Below, one piece after another: positions 9,816-18,836 of a stretch of 64,000 nucleotides of DNA (within the stretch, counting starts at the first letter, position 1; every line of letters starts with the position of its first letter). The DNA is from Mucilaginibacter sabulilitoris. GTDB lineage: Bacteria; Bacteroidota; Bacteroidia; Sphingobacteriales; Sphingobacteriaceae. Below the pieces are notes generated by a model. The model was not told the DNA's origin. It searched no databases and worked only from the letters and a program-made list of their open reading frames with translations. The DNA lies in assembly GCF_034262375.1 (NCBI RefSeq), contig NZ_CP139558.1:4402001-4466000 (forward strand), given 5' to 3'. The translations under genes were made by a program, and so were the position numbers.

Positions 9816-12800
9816 ATGAAAAAAACCGACGTAGCAGTAATTGGAATGTCATGTATTTTTCCCGGCGCTGGCGATGTGGAAACTTTCTGGCAAAACATCA
9901 TTAATAAGGTCGATTCAACCCAAACTGTGCCGGCAGACCGGATAGATCCGGTACATTTTGATAAGAATGCTACCGGGGTGGATAGATTTTACTGTAACCG
10001 CGGTGGTTTTATACCTGATTATGAGTTCGATCCCCGTCGCTTTGGTATTTTGCCGGTTGCGGTTGAGGGTACCGAGCCCGATCACTTATTAACGCTTGAC
10101 CTGGCTTACCGGGCACTGGAAGATGCAAGTGTATTTGCTAAAAACATTACCCTCGAAAAAACGGGAATCATTATTGGCAAAGGTAATTACGCAGGCCCAG
10201 GCGCTACCCGTGCTATAGAAATTGTAAGAACCGGCGAGCAGATAGCATCCTTGTTAAAAGAAATGCTACCCAATTTAGGTGACGATGAGATAGCCAGGGT
10301 AAAGCACGAATTTCAGCTTCGTAAGGGCCGTTTCAGTGCGGATACTGCTATGGGGCTTATCCCCAATCTGGTGGCGTCGCTGGTGGCTAATCGTTTAAAC
10401 CTGGGCGGGGCGGCGTTCACACTTGATGCGGCTTGCGCCAGTTCGCTTATCGCTATAGACCACGCTGTGCAGGAACTAAACAGTGGTCGCTGTAATATGG
10501 TTATAGCCGGAGGTGTACATGTTGGGCAAAATGCGGCATTCTGGAGTATATTTTCGCAGTTAGGGGCTTTATCCCATCATGGAACCATAAAGCCCTTTGA
10601 TACAGATGCCGATGGCTTAATTATTGGTGAAGGCTGCGGTTTTGTGGTACTGAAACGGCTGGAAGATGCCATAAATGATAAGGACAAAATCTACGCTGTA
10701 ATAAAGGGCGTGGGCGTTAGCAGTGATGGCAGCGGCACCAGCGTAATGAGCCCTGCGGTAAAGGGGCAGCTTAAAGCTATTGAACAGGCCTGGGAAAACG
10801 CCGGCGTATCAGCAAAAGAAATTGGTTACCTGGAGGCCCATGGAACAGGGACCCCGCTTGGCGACAAAACCGAGCTGCAAACCCTAACCCAATTTTTTGG
10901 TTACCAGCCAGAGTTACCCAATGCAGGTATCGGGTCGGTAAAATCAAATATTGGCCATGCTATGCCGGCCGCAGGTATCGCGGGGTTTATAAAAACGTGC
11001 CTGGCACTTTATCATAATACCCTGCCTCCTACTTTGCATTGCGAGGCTCCGCTGGAGCAGATGAGTAAAACCCGCTTTTCGGCAGTTCAAAATCCACGTA
11101 ACTGGACAGAATCCGGCTTACCCCGGATTGCCGGCGTAAACGCGTTTGGTTTTGGTGGCGTCAATGCCCATGTTGTGCTTGAAGGTTTTACATCTCCTAA
11201 AAAAGATGAGGTTTTATTGCTTGCCCGGGAAAGTAACGAAGCGCTAATTAACGCACTTGAAACGCATGATTATACACAAGGCTCAGGGCGGTTTCGTATA
11301 GCCGTATTTAATCCTACGCCCGAGCGTGTAAAGAAGGCCGCAAAAATTGCAGCGAAGAACCATCCCTGGCGTAATAAGCAGGATATCTGGTATACCAATG
11401 CTCCCCTGCTTACCGATGGTGGAAAGATAGCTTTCGTATTCCCGGGTTTAGATGGCCTGACAGGCGGCGAGGTTGAAAGTGTGGCCAATTATTTTAATAT
11501 ATCAGCAAGCCATAGCACACAAGAAAGCGGATTGTTGAATGAGGCGCTGGGAATCTTAAACAAGAGCAGTATACTGGATACCGCCCTAAAACAGCTGGAT
11601 ATAAAACCCGATATGAACGCCGGGCATAGTTTAGGCGAATGGCTGGCCGCCCGCTCTTCTGAACTTACAGAAGAAAGTTCGGTCATAGAGCTGCTTGATG
11701 TTTTAAACCCCGAAACTTTTGAGTTAAAGGATTCCCGCTTTATTGCTGTTGGTTGCGGTATCGATCTGTTGGAATCTATTATAGCGGGTATAAAAGACTT
11801 ATATCTCTCCAATGATAACTGCCCGCAACAGGTAATACTTTGCGGCAGTAAGCCGGCACTGGATGAGCTGGTACCTATATTACGAGCAAAACAAATATTT
11901 CACCAGGTACTGCCTTTTCAATCCGGCTTCCACTCTCCTTTTGTCGCCGACAAACTGGATGTGATACTTGAGGGAATGCAACGTATGCAATTCCGCAAAA
12001 CCACTACACCGTTATGGTCGGCAACCACTCTGGAGCTTTATCCGGAGGGTTTTGAGGCCATCAGGCAATTAAGCGCCGAACACCTGATTAAACCGGTGCG
12101 CTTCCGGGAGCTTACTGAGAAATTATATGCTGAAGGTGCCAGAGTTTTTATACAGGTTGGCTCGGGCGGTTTGATGGGCTTTATTGATGATACACTAAAA
12201 GGAAAAGAGTTTAGCACTATTGCATCAAACGTGCCAATTCGTTCCGGGCTAACACAATTACAGCGGGTATTGGCGGCTTTATTCGTGGAAGGTAAAGAAA
12301 TAGGAATGGATTTTATGGGGTATAAAACGAGTACTGTGCCTGCAACGGCTAAAGGTATTAAACTACAATTGGGGTCTCCCATAATTCATAATCTGGAAGG
12401 GCTTAAATACATAGCGGCTAAACAAAAAAGCCCGGTATCAGCAGAGGCGCTGTTAGTTGATGTTGCAGATCCTGTTATGCAGGCTTTTAACAGCAACGTG
12501 GCGGAAATGGTTAACATACAGACCGAAATGTTGCAACTATTTCAGAACCGGACTTTGCAACCGGTGGCTAAAACAACGCCGGCTCCGGCAAAGCCTGTGC
12601 ATGTAACGCATGTACCCCCAAAAAGACAGGCCTTCTCTAAACAGTTGGATATCTCCCTTAATAATTGCCCCTATCTTATTGATCATTCTCTGCTGCGGCA
12701 ACCCAAAGGCTGGCACTGTGTGGATGATATGGATCCGGTAATACCCATGACCATGATTTTTGAGGTATTTGGTGAGATAGCCGCGGAGCAATCACCGGGC

Positions 12801-14066
12801 GAGCAGGTTCAAAAAATCATGAACATTAAGGTATTTCAGTGGATGAACGTTGTTAAGCCTTTCCGCGAAACCGTTACTGGAGAATGGAAAGACCAGCAGC
12901 GCGTATATCTTGACCTTGACCGTTTTGCCAATGCCGAAGTGCAGCTGGCGTGTCAGCTCAGTCTACCCCCCGATATACATTTTGATATTGGTGAACTGTT
13001 GAACATCACCCGTACCTCCGAGGAGATCTACGATGCGCACATGTTTCATGGCCCGCGATATCAGGGAATTAAAGAAATAAAAGCAGGAAGTAAGGGCATT
13101 ACAGGCATCATTGAAGGCGCGGCCGGAAAAGGTTCGCTATTGGATAATGCAGGGCAATTATTCGGGTTATGGTTACAGCTTACACTTACTAAAGACCGTA
13201 TTGCCTTCCCCGTAAAAATACAGGAGATTGAATTTTTTGGTGCGATGGAAGATCAGCAGGGGCAATTTGAATGCACCTGTGTGCTTACCGAATTAAATGA
13301 TGAATTTGCTACTGCCAATTTTGTAATGAAACGCGGTGGCAAGGTATGGGCCCTAATTTCGGGCTGGCAAAACCGCAGGCTGGAAATTGATGAGGCTTTG
13401 TGGAATGTCTCCATGTCGCCGCTGCATAATCGTTTATCAGAAGAAATTGCTCCCGGTATATTCATGTTTCATCAGGCCTATTCGCGTGTTGTTTCGTGGG
13501 ACTTTATCCTGAAACGTTATTTCAACCAGGAGGAAAAGAAATATCATTCCAACCTGCTCCCCAACAAAAGAAAAACCTGGATGATCAGCCGCGTGGCTGT
13601 AAAAGATGCCGTACGAAACCTGCTGAATAAACAAAAACAACAAGCTTGCTACCCTATCGCTTTTGAAGTAAAATCAGATGAACTGGGTAAACCTTACCTG
13701 AATGGTGATTTAACCGATGGAATACATATTTCTATAGCTCATAAAGGCACCGATGCGGTTGGTATAGCTCAATTTGATAAACCCGTAGGCATCGATATGG
13801 AAATTATTGAGGATCGTGGAGCCGGTTTCACCGATGTGGTTTTTACTGAAAACGAAATGTTACTGCTCAAAGATAAAGATATGGCCGAGTGGGCTACCCG
13901 TTTCTGGGTGGCCAAAGAAGCTTATGGCAAATACCTTTGTAAGGGCTTGCAGGGCAACCCAAAAGCTTACGTGGTTGAGGAAATAAGGGATAATGACCTG
14001 CGCATTAACGACATTTTTATTAAAACATTAAAACATAAAAATTACATAATCGGATGGACACTATAA
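9816..14066 (+). CDS. PfaC-like synthase: KS-AT-DH-phosphopantetheinyl transferase
   Basis: This 1416-residue protein is the second megasynthase. A ketosynthase (residues 4-455) keeps all three catalytic residues: Cys207 in DAACASS, His342 in EAHGTGT and His381 in NIGHAMP, so it is not a plain chain-length factor. A second acyltransferase (~537-800) has FPGLDG and Ser605 in GHSLGEW. A double-hotdog dehydratase-like domain (~940-1190) has His957 in YLIDHSLL. The C-terminus (~1265-1416) is a Sfp/AcpS-type phosphopantetheinyl transferase with GIDMEIIEDRG (Asp1327) and WVAKE (Trp1364, Lys1367, Glu1368). It can be expected to activate the carrier domains of this pathway. The start is 27 bases after the first synthase, and the end overlaps the ACP gene by 13 bases. 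Unlike its neighbour it is intact. Confidence 0.88.
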   Translation: MKKTDVAVIGMSCIFPGAGDVETFWQNIINKVDSTQTVPADRIDPVHFDKNATGVDRFYCNRGGFIPDYEFDPRRFGILPVAVEGTEPDHLLTLDLAYRALEDASVFAKNITLEKTGIIIGKGNYAGPGATRAIEIVRTGEQIASLLKEMLPNLGDDEIARVKHEFQLRKGRFSADTAMGLIPNLVASLVANRLNLGGAAFTLDAACASSLIAIDHAVQELNSGRCNMVIAGGVHVGQNAAFWSIFSQLGALSHHGTIKPFDTDADGLIIGEGCGFVVLKRLEDAINDKDKIYAVIKGVGVSSDGSGTSVMSPAVKGQLKAIEQAWENAGVSAKEIGYLEAHGTGTPLGDKTELQTLTQFFGYQPELPNAGIGSVKSNIGHAMPAAGIAGFIKTCLALYHNTLPPTLHCEAPLEQMSKTRFSAVQNPRNWTESGLPRIAGVNAFGFGGVNAHVVLEGFTSPKKDEVLLLARESNEALINALETHDYTQGSGRFRIAVFNPTPERVKKAAKIAAKNHPWRNKQDIWYTNAPLLTDGGKIAFVFPGLDGLTGGEVESVANYFNISASHSTQESGLLNEALGILNKSSILDTALKQLDIKPDMNAGHSLGEWLAARSSELTEESSVIELLDVLNPETFELKDSRFIAVGCGIDLLESIIAGIKDLYLSNDNCPQQVILCGSKPALDELVPILRAKQIFHQVLPFQSGFHSPFVADKLDVILEGMQRMQFRKTTTPLWSATTLELYPEGFEAIRQLSAEHLIKPVRFRELTEKLYAEGARVFIQVGSGGLMGFIDDTLKGKEFSTIASNVPIRSGLTQLQRVLAALFVEGKEIGMDFMGYKTSTVPATAKGIKLQLGSPIIHNLEGLKYIAAKQKSPVSAEALLVDVADPVMQAFNSNVAEMVNIQTEMLQLFQNRTLQPVAKTTPAPAKPVHVTHVPPKRQAFSKQLDISLNNCPYLIDHSLLRQPKGWHCVDDMDPVIPMTMIFEVFGEIAAEQSPGEQVQKIMNIKVFQWMNVVKPFRETVTGEWKDQQRVYLDLDRFANAEVQLACQLSLPPDIHFDIGELLNITRTSEEIYDAHMFHGPRYQGIKEIKAGSKGITGIIEGAAGKGSLLDNAGQLFGLWLQLTLTKDRIAFPVKIQEIEFFGAMEDQQGQFECTCVLTELNDEFATANFVMKRGGKVWALISGWQNRRLEIDEALWNVSMSPLHNRLSEEIAPGIFMFHQAYSRVVSWDFILKRYFNQEEKKYHSNLLPNKRKTWMISRVAVKDAVRNLLNKQKQQACYPIAFEVKSDELGKPYLNGDLTDGIHISIAHKGTDAVGIAQFDKPVGIDMEIIEDRGAGFTDVVFTENEMLLLKDKDMAEWATRFWVAKEAYGKYLCKGLQGNPKAYVVEEIRDNDLRINDIFIKTLKHKNYIIGWTL

Positions 14067-14353
14067 CATCAGCAAAAAAAATGAACAACGACGAGATCTT
14101 TGATCTTATGAAACAATTTATTACCGAGGTAATAGGCGAGGAATTTGTTGAAGAAATGGACATTACCCCCCAGAGTTCGTTCACCAAAGACATGGAAATG
14201 GATAGTATAGAAATTGTATCCTTTTCCGAAAAAATAAAGGCACACTTTGGGGATCAGATTGATTTTACCGGCTGGCTGTCATCAATGGACCTTGACCAGC
14301 TTATCAACCTTAATTTGGGCATGATCATTAATTATATACACGAATGCCAGTAA
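14054..14353 (+). CDS. Discrete acyl carrier protein
   Basis: A 99-residue carrier protein. The phosphopantetheine site is Ser51 in the motif MDSIE, preceded by a typical acidic helix (DLMKQFITEVIGEEF). ATG 14054 overlaps the end of the upstream synthase by 13 bases; a second ATG at 14081 (MNNDEIF) would give a 90-residue ACP closer to the usual ACP length and is a plausible alternative. It overlaps the next gene by 10 bases. A free ACP beside megasynthases that already hold two carrier domains suggests a step in trans: loading of a starter acyl group, or handing an acyl chain to the acyltransferases downstream. The role is inferred; the family is clear. Confidence 0.85.
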   Translation: MDTITSAKKMNNDEIFDLMKQFITEVIGEEFVEEMDITPQSSFTKDMEMDSIEIVSFSEKIKAHFGDQIDFTGWLSSMDLDQLINLNLGMIINYIHECQ

Positions 14354-15105
14354 TAAAAGTAAATAACAGGAATGTGCATTTCCAGGAGCTTAATCAAGAA
14401 GCAGCCGAAACGGTGCTTTTGGTTCATGGTATGTTCAGCAATCTTTCTGTTTATTATTTTAATATAGCGCCCATACTGGCCCAGCATTTTCATGTAGTGA
14501 TGTATGATTTAAAAAGTCACGGTATGAGCGAACGCGCATTGGATGGATATGATCTTACCACCATGACCGATGATTTACACGCGCTGATGGATGCGCTAAA
14601 TATTAATAGGGTTCACCTGGCAGGATATAGCTTTGGCGGGCTCATTGCGCTGAAAATGGCATTACGGTTTCCTGATAAGCTGAAAAAACTGGCCATCATT
14701 GAAGCGCCCGACCCAAGCGACGAAAAAGCCCGCGGCATTATTGACGATTATAGCAGGGAGTTTCTGGAGCATTATATAGAGAATTTCACAGATACTACAA
14801 AGGTAAAAATGGGCAAACGCCAGATGGAGCGTAACCATCGCATGTATGAATATCTTTTTTATCAAACCAGCATAAAAAATGATATGGAGGCCGAAAAGAA
14901 CTTTTTGAACGACCCGGTGATTCCGGTTTTAAAAAAAGACACGTTGCTGCTTTACGGATCAAACTCTAATTGCCTTGGCACCGGCAAACAATTAAATAAT
15001 ATGATAAAAGGCTCGGAATTGGTATCGGTAAACGGCGACCACAACATTCCCATACAGGAGCCCGTGTTGATTGGTAATATGATCAATACATTTTTTATGA
15101 ACTAA
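14344..15105 (+). CDS. Alpha/beta hydrolase (MhpC-like), possible chain-release enzyme
   Basis: A 253-residue alpha/beta-hydrolase-fold protein without signal peptide. HGMFSNLSVY supplies the oxyanion-hole HG, Ser96 lies in the nucleophile elbow GYSFGG, and a C-terminal GDHNIP provides the catalytic His. The start overlaps the ACP gene by 10 bases, so the two are probably coupled in translation. The megasynthases have no thioesterase domain, so release of the finished chain from its carrier is the simplest role; ester hydrolysis during product maturation is the alternative. Neither is shown by sequence alone. Confidence 0.8.
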   Translation: MPVIKVNNRNVHFQELNQEAAETVLLVHGMFSNLSVYYFNIAPILAQHFHVVMYDLKSHGMSERALDGYDLTTMTDDLHALMDALNINRVHLAGYSFGGLIALKMALRFPDKLKKLAIIEAPDPSDEKARGIIDDYSREFLEHYIENFTDTTKVKMGKRQMERNHRMYEYLFYQTSIKNDMEAEKNFLNDPVIPVLKKDTLLLYGSNSNCLGTGKQLNNMIKGSELVSVNGDHNIPIQEPVLIGNMINTFFMN

Positions 15106-15129
15106 ACATTACATACAAAACACATCCCT

Positions 15130-16326
15130 ATGGCAAAGTTTGTATTTGTTGTACCCCCGCTAACCGGGCATATTAACCCCACACTAAGTATGGGGGCCGT
15201 TTTACTTCAGCGCGGCCACCGGGTTGGCTGGATAACGCTCGACCAATCTTTGTCATCAAAACTACCTGATGGCGGCGAACTGTTACACATCAGCTATGAT
15301 GAAAATGATCAGCAAAAACAGCAGAGCGAACGGTATCTCGATATTATCACAAAAAAAATAGTATACGGTATTGACAGTATTAAGTTTCTGTATGAAGAAG
15401 TATTGATACCACTAAACCGGCATAGTTACGAAGGTATAGCCGCGTTACTTGATCGTTTTGAACCAGATTTGGTTATTACCGACCACCAGATGTTTGCCGG
15501 GGCCATTGCGGCTATTAATAAAAATATACCCTATGCCACATCGGTTACTGCTCCGGCTGCTATTAAAGTAATGGACGAACTTCCAAAAGTTCATGAATGG
15601 GAGGTGAACCAGATAGTGGCGTTGCAGCAGGAATTAGGTATTCAAGGTAGCTCGTCTATTGCCTGTTCAAAACTGCTCACTATGGTGCTTACCTCGCAGT
15701 TGTTTTTTGGAGAGATGGAACTGCCCGAATGTTATCGGTTTACAGGCCCCGTGATCAATCGGCGGTCGGCTAATATTAAATTCGACTGGTATAGGTTTCA
15801 AGCCAGCTCGCTTCCTAAAATATTGGTAAGTATCGGTACCACATTTAATCATGAACACAAAAAAAGCTTTTTTGCAAAGGTTATTGAAGCATTTGGCAAT
15901 GAAGAGCTGACGGTAGTGGTGGTTTCGGATCCTACCTTGTTTGATCACTGGCCCCCAAATTTCATCGTAAAACCCCAGGTTCCGCAGTTGGAGCTCCTGC
16001 CCCATTTAAATGCTGTGGTATGCCACGGCGGGCACAATACCGTTTGTGAAACCCTTTTTAATGGTTTGCCCATGGTGGTGATCCCTATAGCTTATGATCA
16101 ATCGCATGTTGCGGGCCGTGTGGTGCGTACGGGAGCGGGTTTGCGCTTGAATTTTAACCGTTTCAAGGCTGGTCATCTTAAAGAGGCTGTTTATGAAATA
16201 CTACAAAACTCGGGTTACACCGAATGCGCTCAACAATTAAGGAGGTCGTTTGTGGGAGCCGGAGGTACGGAAACCGCTGCAGATATGCTTGAGCACGCCT
16301 GCATAAAACAAAGTTTAGAAGCATAA
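15130..16326 (+). CDS. GT1-family glycosyltransferase (MGT/UGT type), first copy
   Basis: A 398-residue GT-B fold glycosyltransferase. The N-terminus VFVVPPLTGHINPTLSM is the acceptor-side start typical of macrolide and lipid/carotenoid glycosyltransferases. The C-terminal half has the nucleotide-sugar signature VVCHGGHNTVCETLFNGLP followed by PIAYDQSHVAGRV. Members of this group move a sugar from a UDP- or dTDP-sugar onto a hydrophobic aglycone, as zeaxanthin glucosyltransferase does. It starts 24 bases after the hydrolase and is clearly related to the next gene, so the pair arose by duplication. I infer that it puts the first or second sugar on the lipid made by the synthases; order and sugar cannot be read from sequence. 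Confidence 0.86.
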   Translation: MAKFVFVVPPLTGHINPTLSMGAVLLQRGHRVGWITLDQSLSSKLPDGGELLHISYDENDQQKQQSERYLDIITKKIVYGIDSIKFLYEEVLIPLNRHSYEGIAALLDRFEPDLVITDHQMFAGAIAAINKNIPYATSVTAPAAIKVMDELPKVHEWEVNQIVALQQELGIQGSSSIACSKLLTMVLTSQLFFGEMELPECYRFTGPVINRRSANIKFDWYRFQASSLPKILVSIGTTFNHEHKKSFFAKVIEAFGNEELTVVVVSDPTLFDHWPPNFIVKPQVPQLELLPHLNAVVCHGGHNTVCETLFNGLPMVVIPIAYDQSHVAGRVVRTGAGLRLNFNRFKAGHLKEAVYEILQNSGYTECAQQLRRSFVGAGGTETAADMLEHACIKQSLEA

Positions 16327-16341
16327 AACTAAATCACAATC

Positions 16342-17556
16342 ATGGCAAGATTTTTATTTGTTGTCCCTCCGTTTTTTGGTCACATCAGCCCTACATTGAG
16401 TATAGGCGCCAGTTTAATAGCCCGTGGTCACGAAGTAAAATGGCTGGGGATAACGCCGCTCGCAGCTAAACATATACCGCCCGGCGGTGAATTTATAGTA
16501 CCCGAAGCCGAACTGGAAGAATACCAGGAACAAATAACCCGCATATTAAAACGCCAGGATGATGGCCCGGCGTGTTCAGGTCCCGAAGTAATGAAACTGG
16601 CGCTGGAAGAAACCTATGTTCCATTCGCCCGTATCATGATACCTGGTTTAAGCAATTTTGTTGATGCCTGGAAACCAGACGTGATCATTAACGACTGTAT
16701 TACTTTTGCCGGGGCCTTATGTGCTCATATCAAAGGTATCCCAAGTGTAACAACCACCCCCGTGCCACCCGATGTAATGGGCGATACCGCGAACAGTGCG
16801 CCTAAGATATTTGAATGGCAGCAAAACCTTATTAAAGGGCTTCAGAGGGAGCTTGGAATTTATGGGGAGGAAATATTTATCCATTCGCATAAGCTCAACC
16901 TAATATTCACCTCACAAACCTTTGCCGGGTTTAATGAGGCGCCTGCACACATGAAATTTGTTGGCCCGGTAAAAGGCCGGCCAAATGAAGCCCCCTTTGA
17001 CTGGGACAAACTGGCCAAAGTTACCACGCCAAAAGTTTTTGTTTCGCTGGGCACCTTGCTCGTCGATATACGTAAGGAGTTTTTCCAAAAGCTGATCACC
17101 GCGTTTGCCGGTGAGCCGGTGACCATAATAGCGGCCACCAATCCGGATATCTTTGAAACATGGCCTGATAACTTTATTGTGAACGGATTTGTACCACAAT
17201 CTGAACTGATGCCGCACATGGATATGGTAATATGTCATGGTGGCTTTAATACCGTGAATGATACGTTTACAAACGGCTTGCCAATGCTCATCACCCCTAT
17301 AGCATATGATCATTTCCATACGGCCAAGCTTATTGAAAATTCGGGTGCGGGTATCAGCATACGCTATAAGCGCCTGCGGATAAACGATCTGCGCGAAACG
17401 GTATTTAAACTGCTCCGGGAACCACAATACTGTAATGCCGCATTAAAAGTAAAAGAAACTTTTTTGGCAGCGGGCGGAAATGATAAAGCCGTTCAACTGC
17501 TGGAAGATTTTGCCAAAGCTGAACAAGTTCTTGAACCCTTTAATCAGCGGCTATGA
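16342..17556 (+). CDS. GT1-family glycosyltransferase (MGT/UGT type), second copy
   Basis: A 404-residue paralogue of the preceding protein. It opens with FLFVVPPFFGHISPTLSIGA and carries the donor-binding signature VICHGGFNTVNDTFTNGLP followed by PIAYDHFHTAKL. The HGG histidine and the NTV segment are kept, so it should be active. The two copies differ widely in the N-terminal, acceptor-binding half, which fits different acceptors, for example aglycone for one and mono-glycoside for the other. It starts 15 bases after the first copy and its TGA overlaps the ATG of the next gene in an ATGA junction. A product with two sugars, or the same lipid glycosylated at two positions, is an inference from this duplication. 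Confidence 0.86.
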   Translation: MARFLFVVPPFFGHISPTLSIGASLIARGHEVKWLGITPLAAKHIPPGGEFIVPEAELEEYQEQITRILKRQDDGPACSGPEVMKLALEETYVPFARIMIPGLSNFVDAWKPDVIINDCITFAGALCAHIKGIPSVTTTPVPPDVMGDTANSAPKIFEWQQNLIKGLQRELGIYGEEIFIHSHKLNLIFTSQTFAGFNEAPAHMKFVGPVKGRPNEAPFDWDKLAKVTTPKVFVSLGTLLVDIRKEFFQKLITAFAGEPVTIIAATNPDIFETWPDNFIVNGFVPQSELMPHMDMVICHGGFNTVNDTFTNGLPMLITPIAYDHFHTAKLIENSGAGISIRYKRLRINDLRETVFKLLREPQYCNAALKVKETFLAAGGNDKAVQLLEDFAKAEQVLEPFNQRL

Positions 17557-18836
17557 AAAGAAAACTGTTATTTGCCGAAAGGGTAATTTATGGGGACGGA
17601 AAAAAGGCCTTCAACGCTGTAGTGCCCATAAAAATTCACGGGAGTTTCTCCGAAGCTGATTTAAATTTTGCCCTAAGTAGGATACAGGAAAAGCATCCGC
17701 TACTAAAGGCATTTATTGAGGTTGATAAGTATAACATGCCATGGTTTGTTGTTGATGAAGCTGCCGATAACCCAATCCCGGTAAGAACGATGGCCCGGAT
17801 AAGTGATGACGATTGGGAAACGGAAGTAACGAACGAATGGTCGACCTCATTTAACACCGGTAAAGGCCCGTTGATGAGGGTGATATGGATAAAAGGCGAA
17901 CACGCCTCAGACCTGATACTTGTAATGCACCACTGCCTTTGTGATGGCCGCACAGCCATGTCAATTTTAGCCGATCTGTTAAAAGTGCTGAATAACAGCC
18001 AGACAGACATTGGCAAACAGGCCCCGATCCTGAGTATGTATGATATTGTACCGGCCGAAGTACTGGAAAACAAAAAGAGGATCATCAAGGCAAAGTTAAA
18101 GGGGTTGCTGAATCATTTTTTACTGTGGATAATTCCGGTTAACAGAAAATTACCGAAACGGGGAAAGGATTACATGATACACTGGAAACTGGATAAGGAC
18201 CTGGGCAACCAGTTAGTGCTCACATCTAAATCTGCCGGTGTTACCATAAATACTCTGTTATGTGTGGTCATATTAAAGGCTTTCCAGGAGATAAGAAAAG
18301 AAAAATTCTTTAATAACATAGCATGCCCTGTTGATATCAGGAAGTACATGCCCCTGATAAAAGAAGACTGCATTTTTGCATTTGTGTCAATGGTGGCTTT
18401 AGCTGCCGACAATAAGTTAAATTTTATTGATAATGCCAAAAAGATGCAGGAAGTTATCAATACAAAAATAGCCAAACTTGATCCCTATCAAATGATCATG
18501 ATGTTTGAGGAATCGCATTCATCCATAAACTACCTGATTGATTTTTTAAGGTACAGTAAGCCCGATAATGATTTTCTGTTTTCCAACCTGGGGCGGATAG
18601 GTATCGAACATCAGTATCGGTCATTTGAAGTAGAAACCATTTACAGTCCATCGGCTGTTGGCCCTTTTGGTAATACCACAGGTTTTGTAGCATCTACATA
18701 TCGCGGTCTGATGGATTTTACCTTTATCGGAAATGAACTATTTATTCCTTATGACGAAGCATTGTTGATAAAGGAAAGGATCGTCGACATTATCCAGGAG
18801 CAAACTGCTCACCTAACACCAGCCACAGCCGTATGA
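17553..18836 (+). CDS. HHxxxDG acyltransferase (condensation-domain superfamily), first copy
   Basis: A 427-residue protein of the superfamily that holds NRPS condensation domains, wax-ester/diacylglycerol acyltransferases and mycobacterial Pap proteins. The catalytic motif HHCLCDG is at residues 126-132, in the expected place ~130 residues from the start. A later FSNLGRIGI replaces the DFGWG motif of NRPS condensation domains, which points to the PapA/alcohol acyltransferase side. There is no carrier or adenylation domain nearby that would suggest peptide synthesis. It probably esterifies a hydroxyl of the glycolipid using an acyl-CoA or acyl-ACP. Both ends overlap their neighbours by 4 bases (ATGA). 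Its downstream neighbour is a paralogue. Confidence 0.8.
   Translation: MKRKLLFAERVIYGDGKKAFNAVVPIKIHGSFSEADLNFALSRIQEKHPLLKAFIEVDKYNMPWFVVDEAADNPIPVRTMARISDDDWETEVTNEWSTSFNTGKGPLMRVIWIKGEHASDLILVMHHCLCDGRTAMSILADLLKVLNNSQTDIGKQAPILSMYDIVPAEVLENKKRIIKAKLKGLLNHFLLWIIPVNRKLPKRGKDYMIHWKLDKDLGNQLVLTSKSAGVTINTLLCVVILKAFQEIRKEKFFNNIACPVDIRKYMPLIKEDCIFAFVSMVALAADNKLNFIDNAKKMQEVINTKIAKLDPYQMIMMFEESHSSINYLIDFLRYSKPDNDFLFSNLGRIGIEHQYRSFEVETIYSPSAVGPFGNTTGFVASTYRGLMDFTFIGNELFIPYDEALLIKERIVDIIQEQTAHLTPATAV

Noticed and set aside
9816..11190. Chain-length factor (inactive ketosynthase) in the second megasynthase.
   Set aside because: All three catalytic residues (Cys207, His342, His381) are present.
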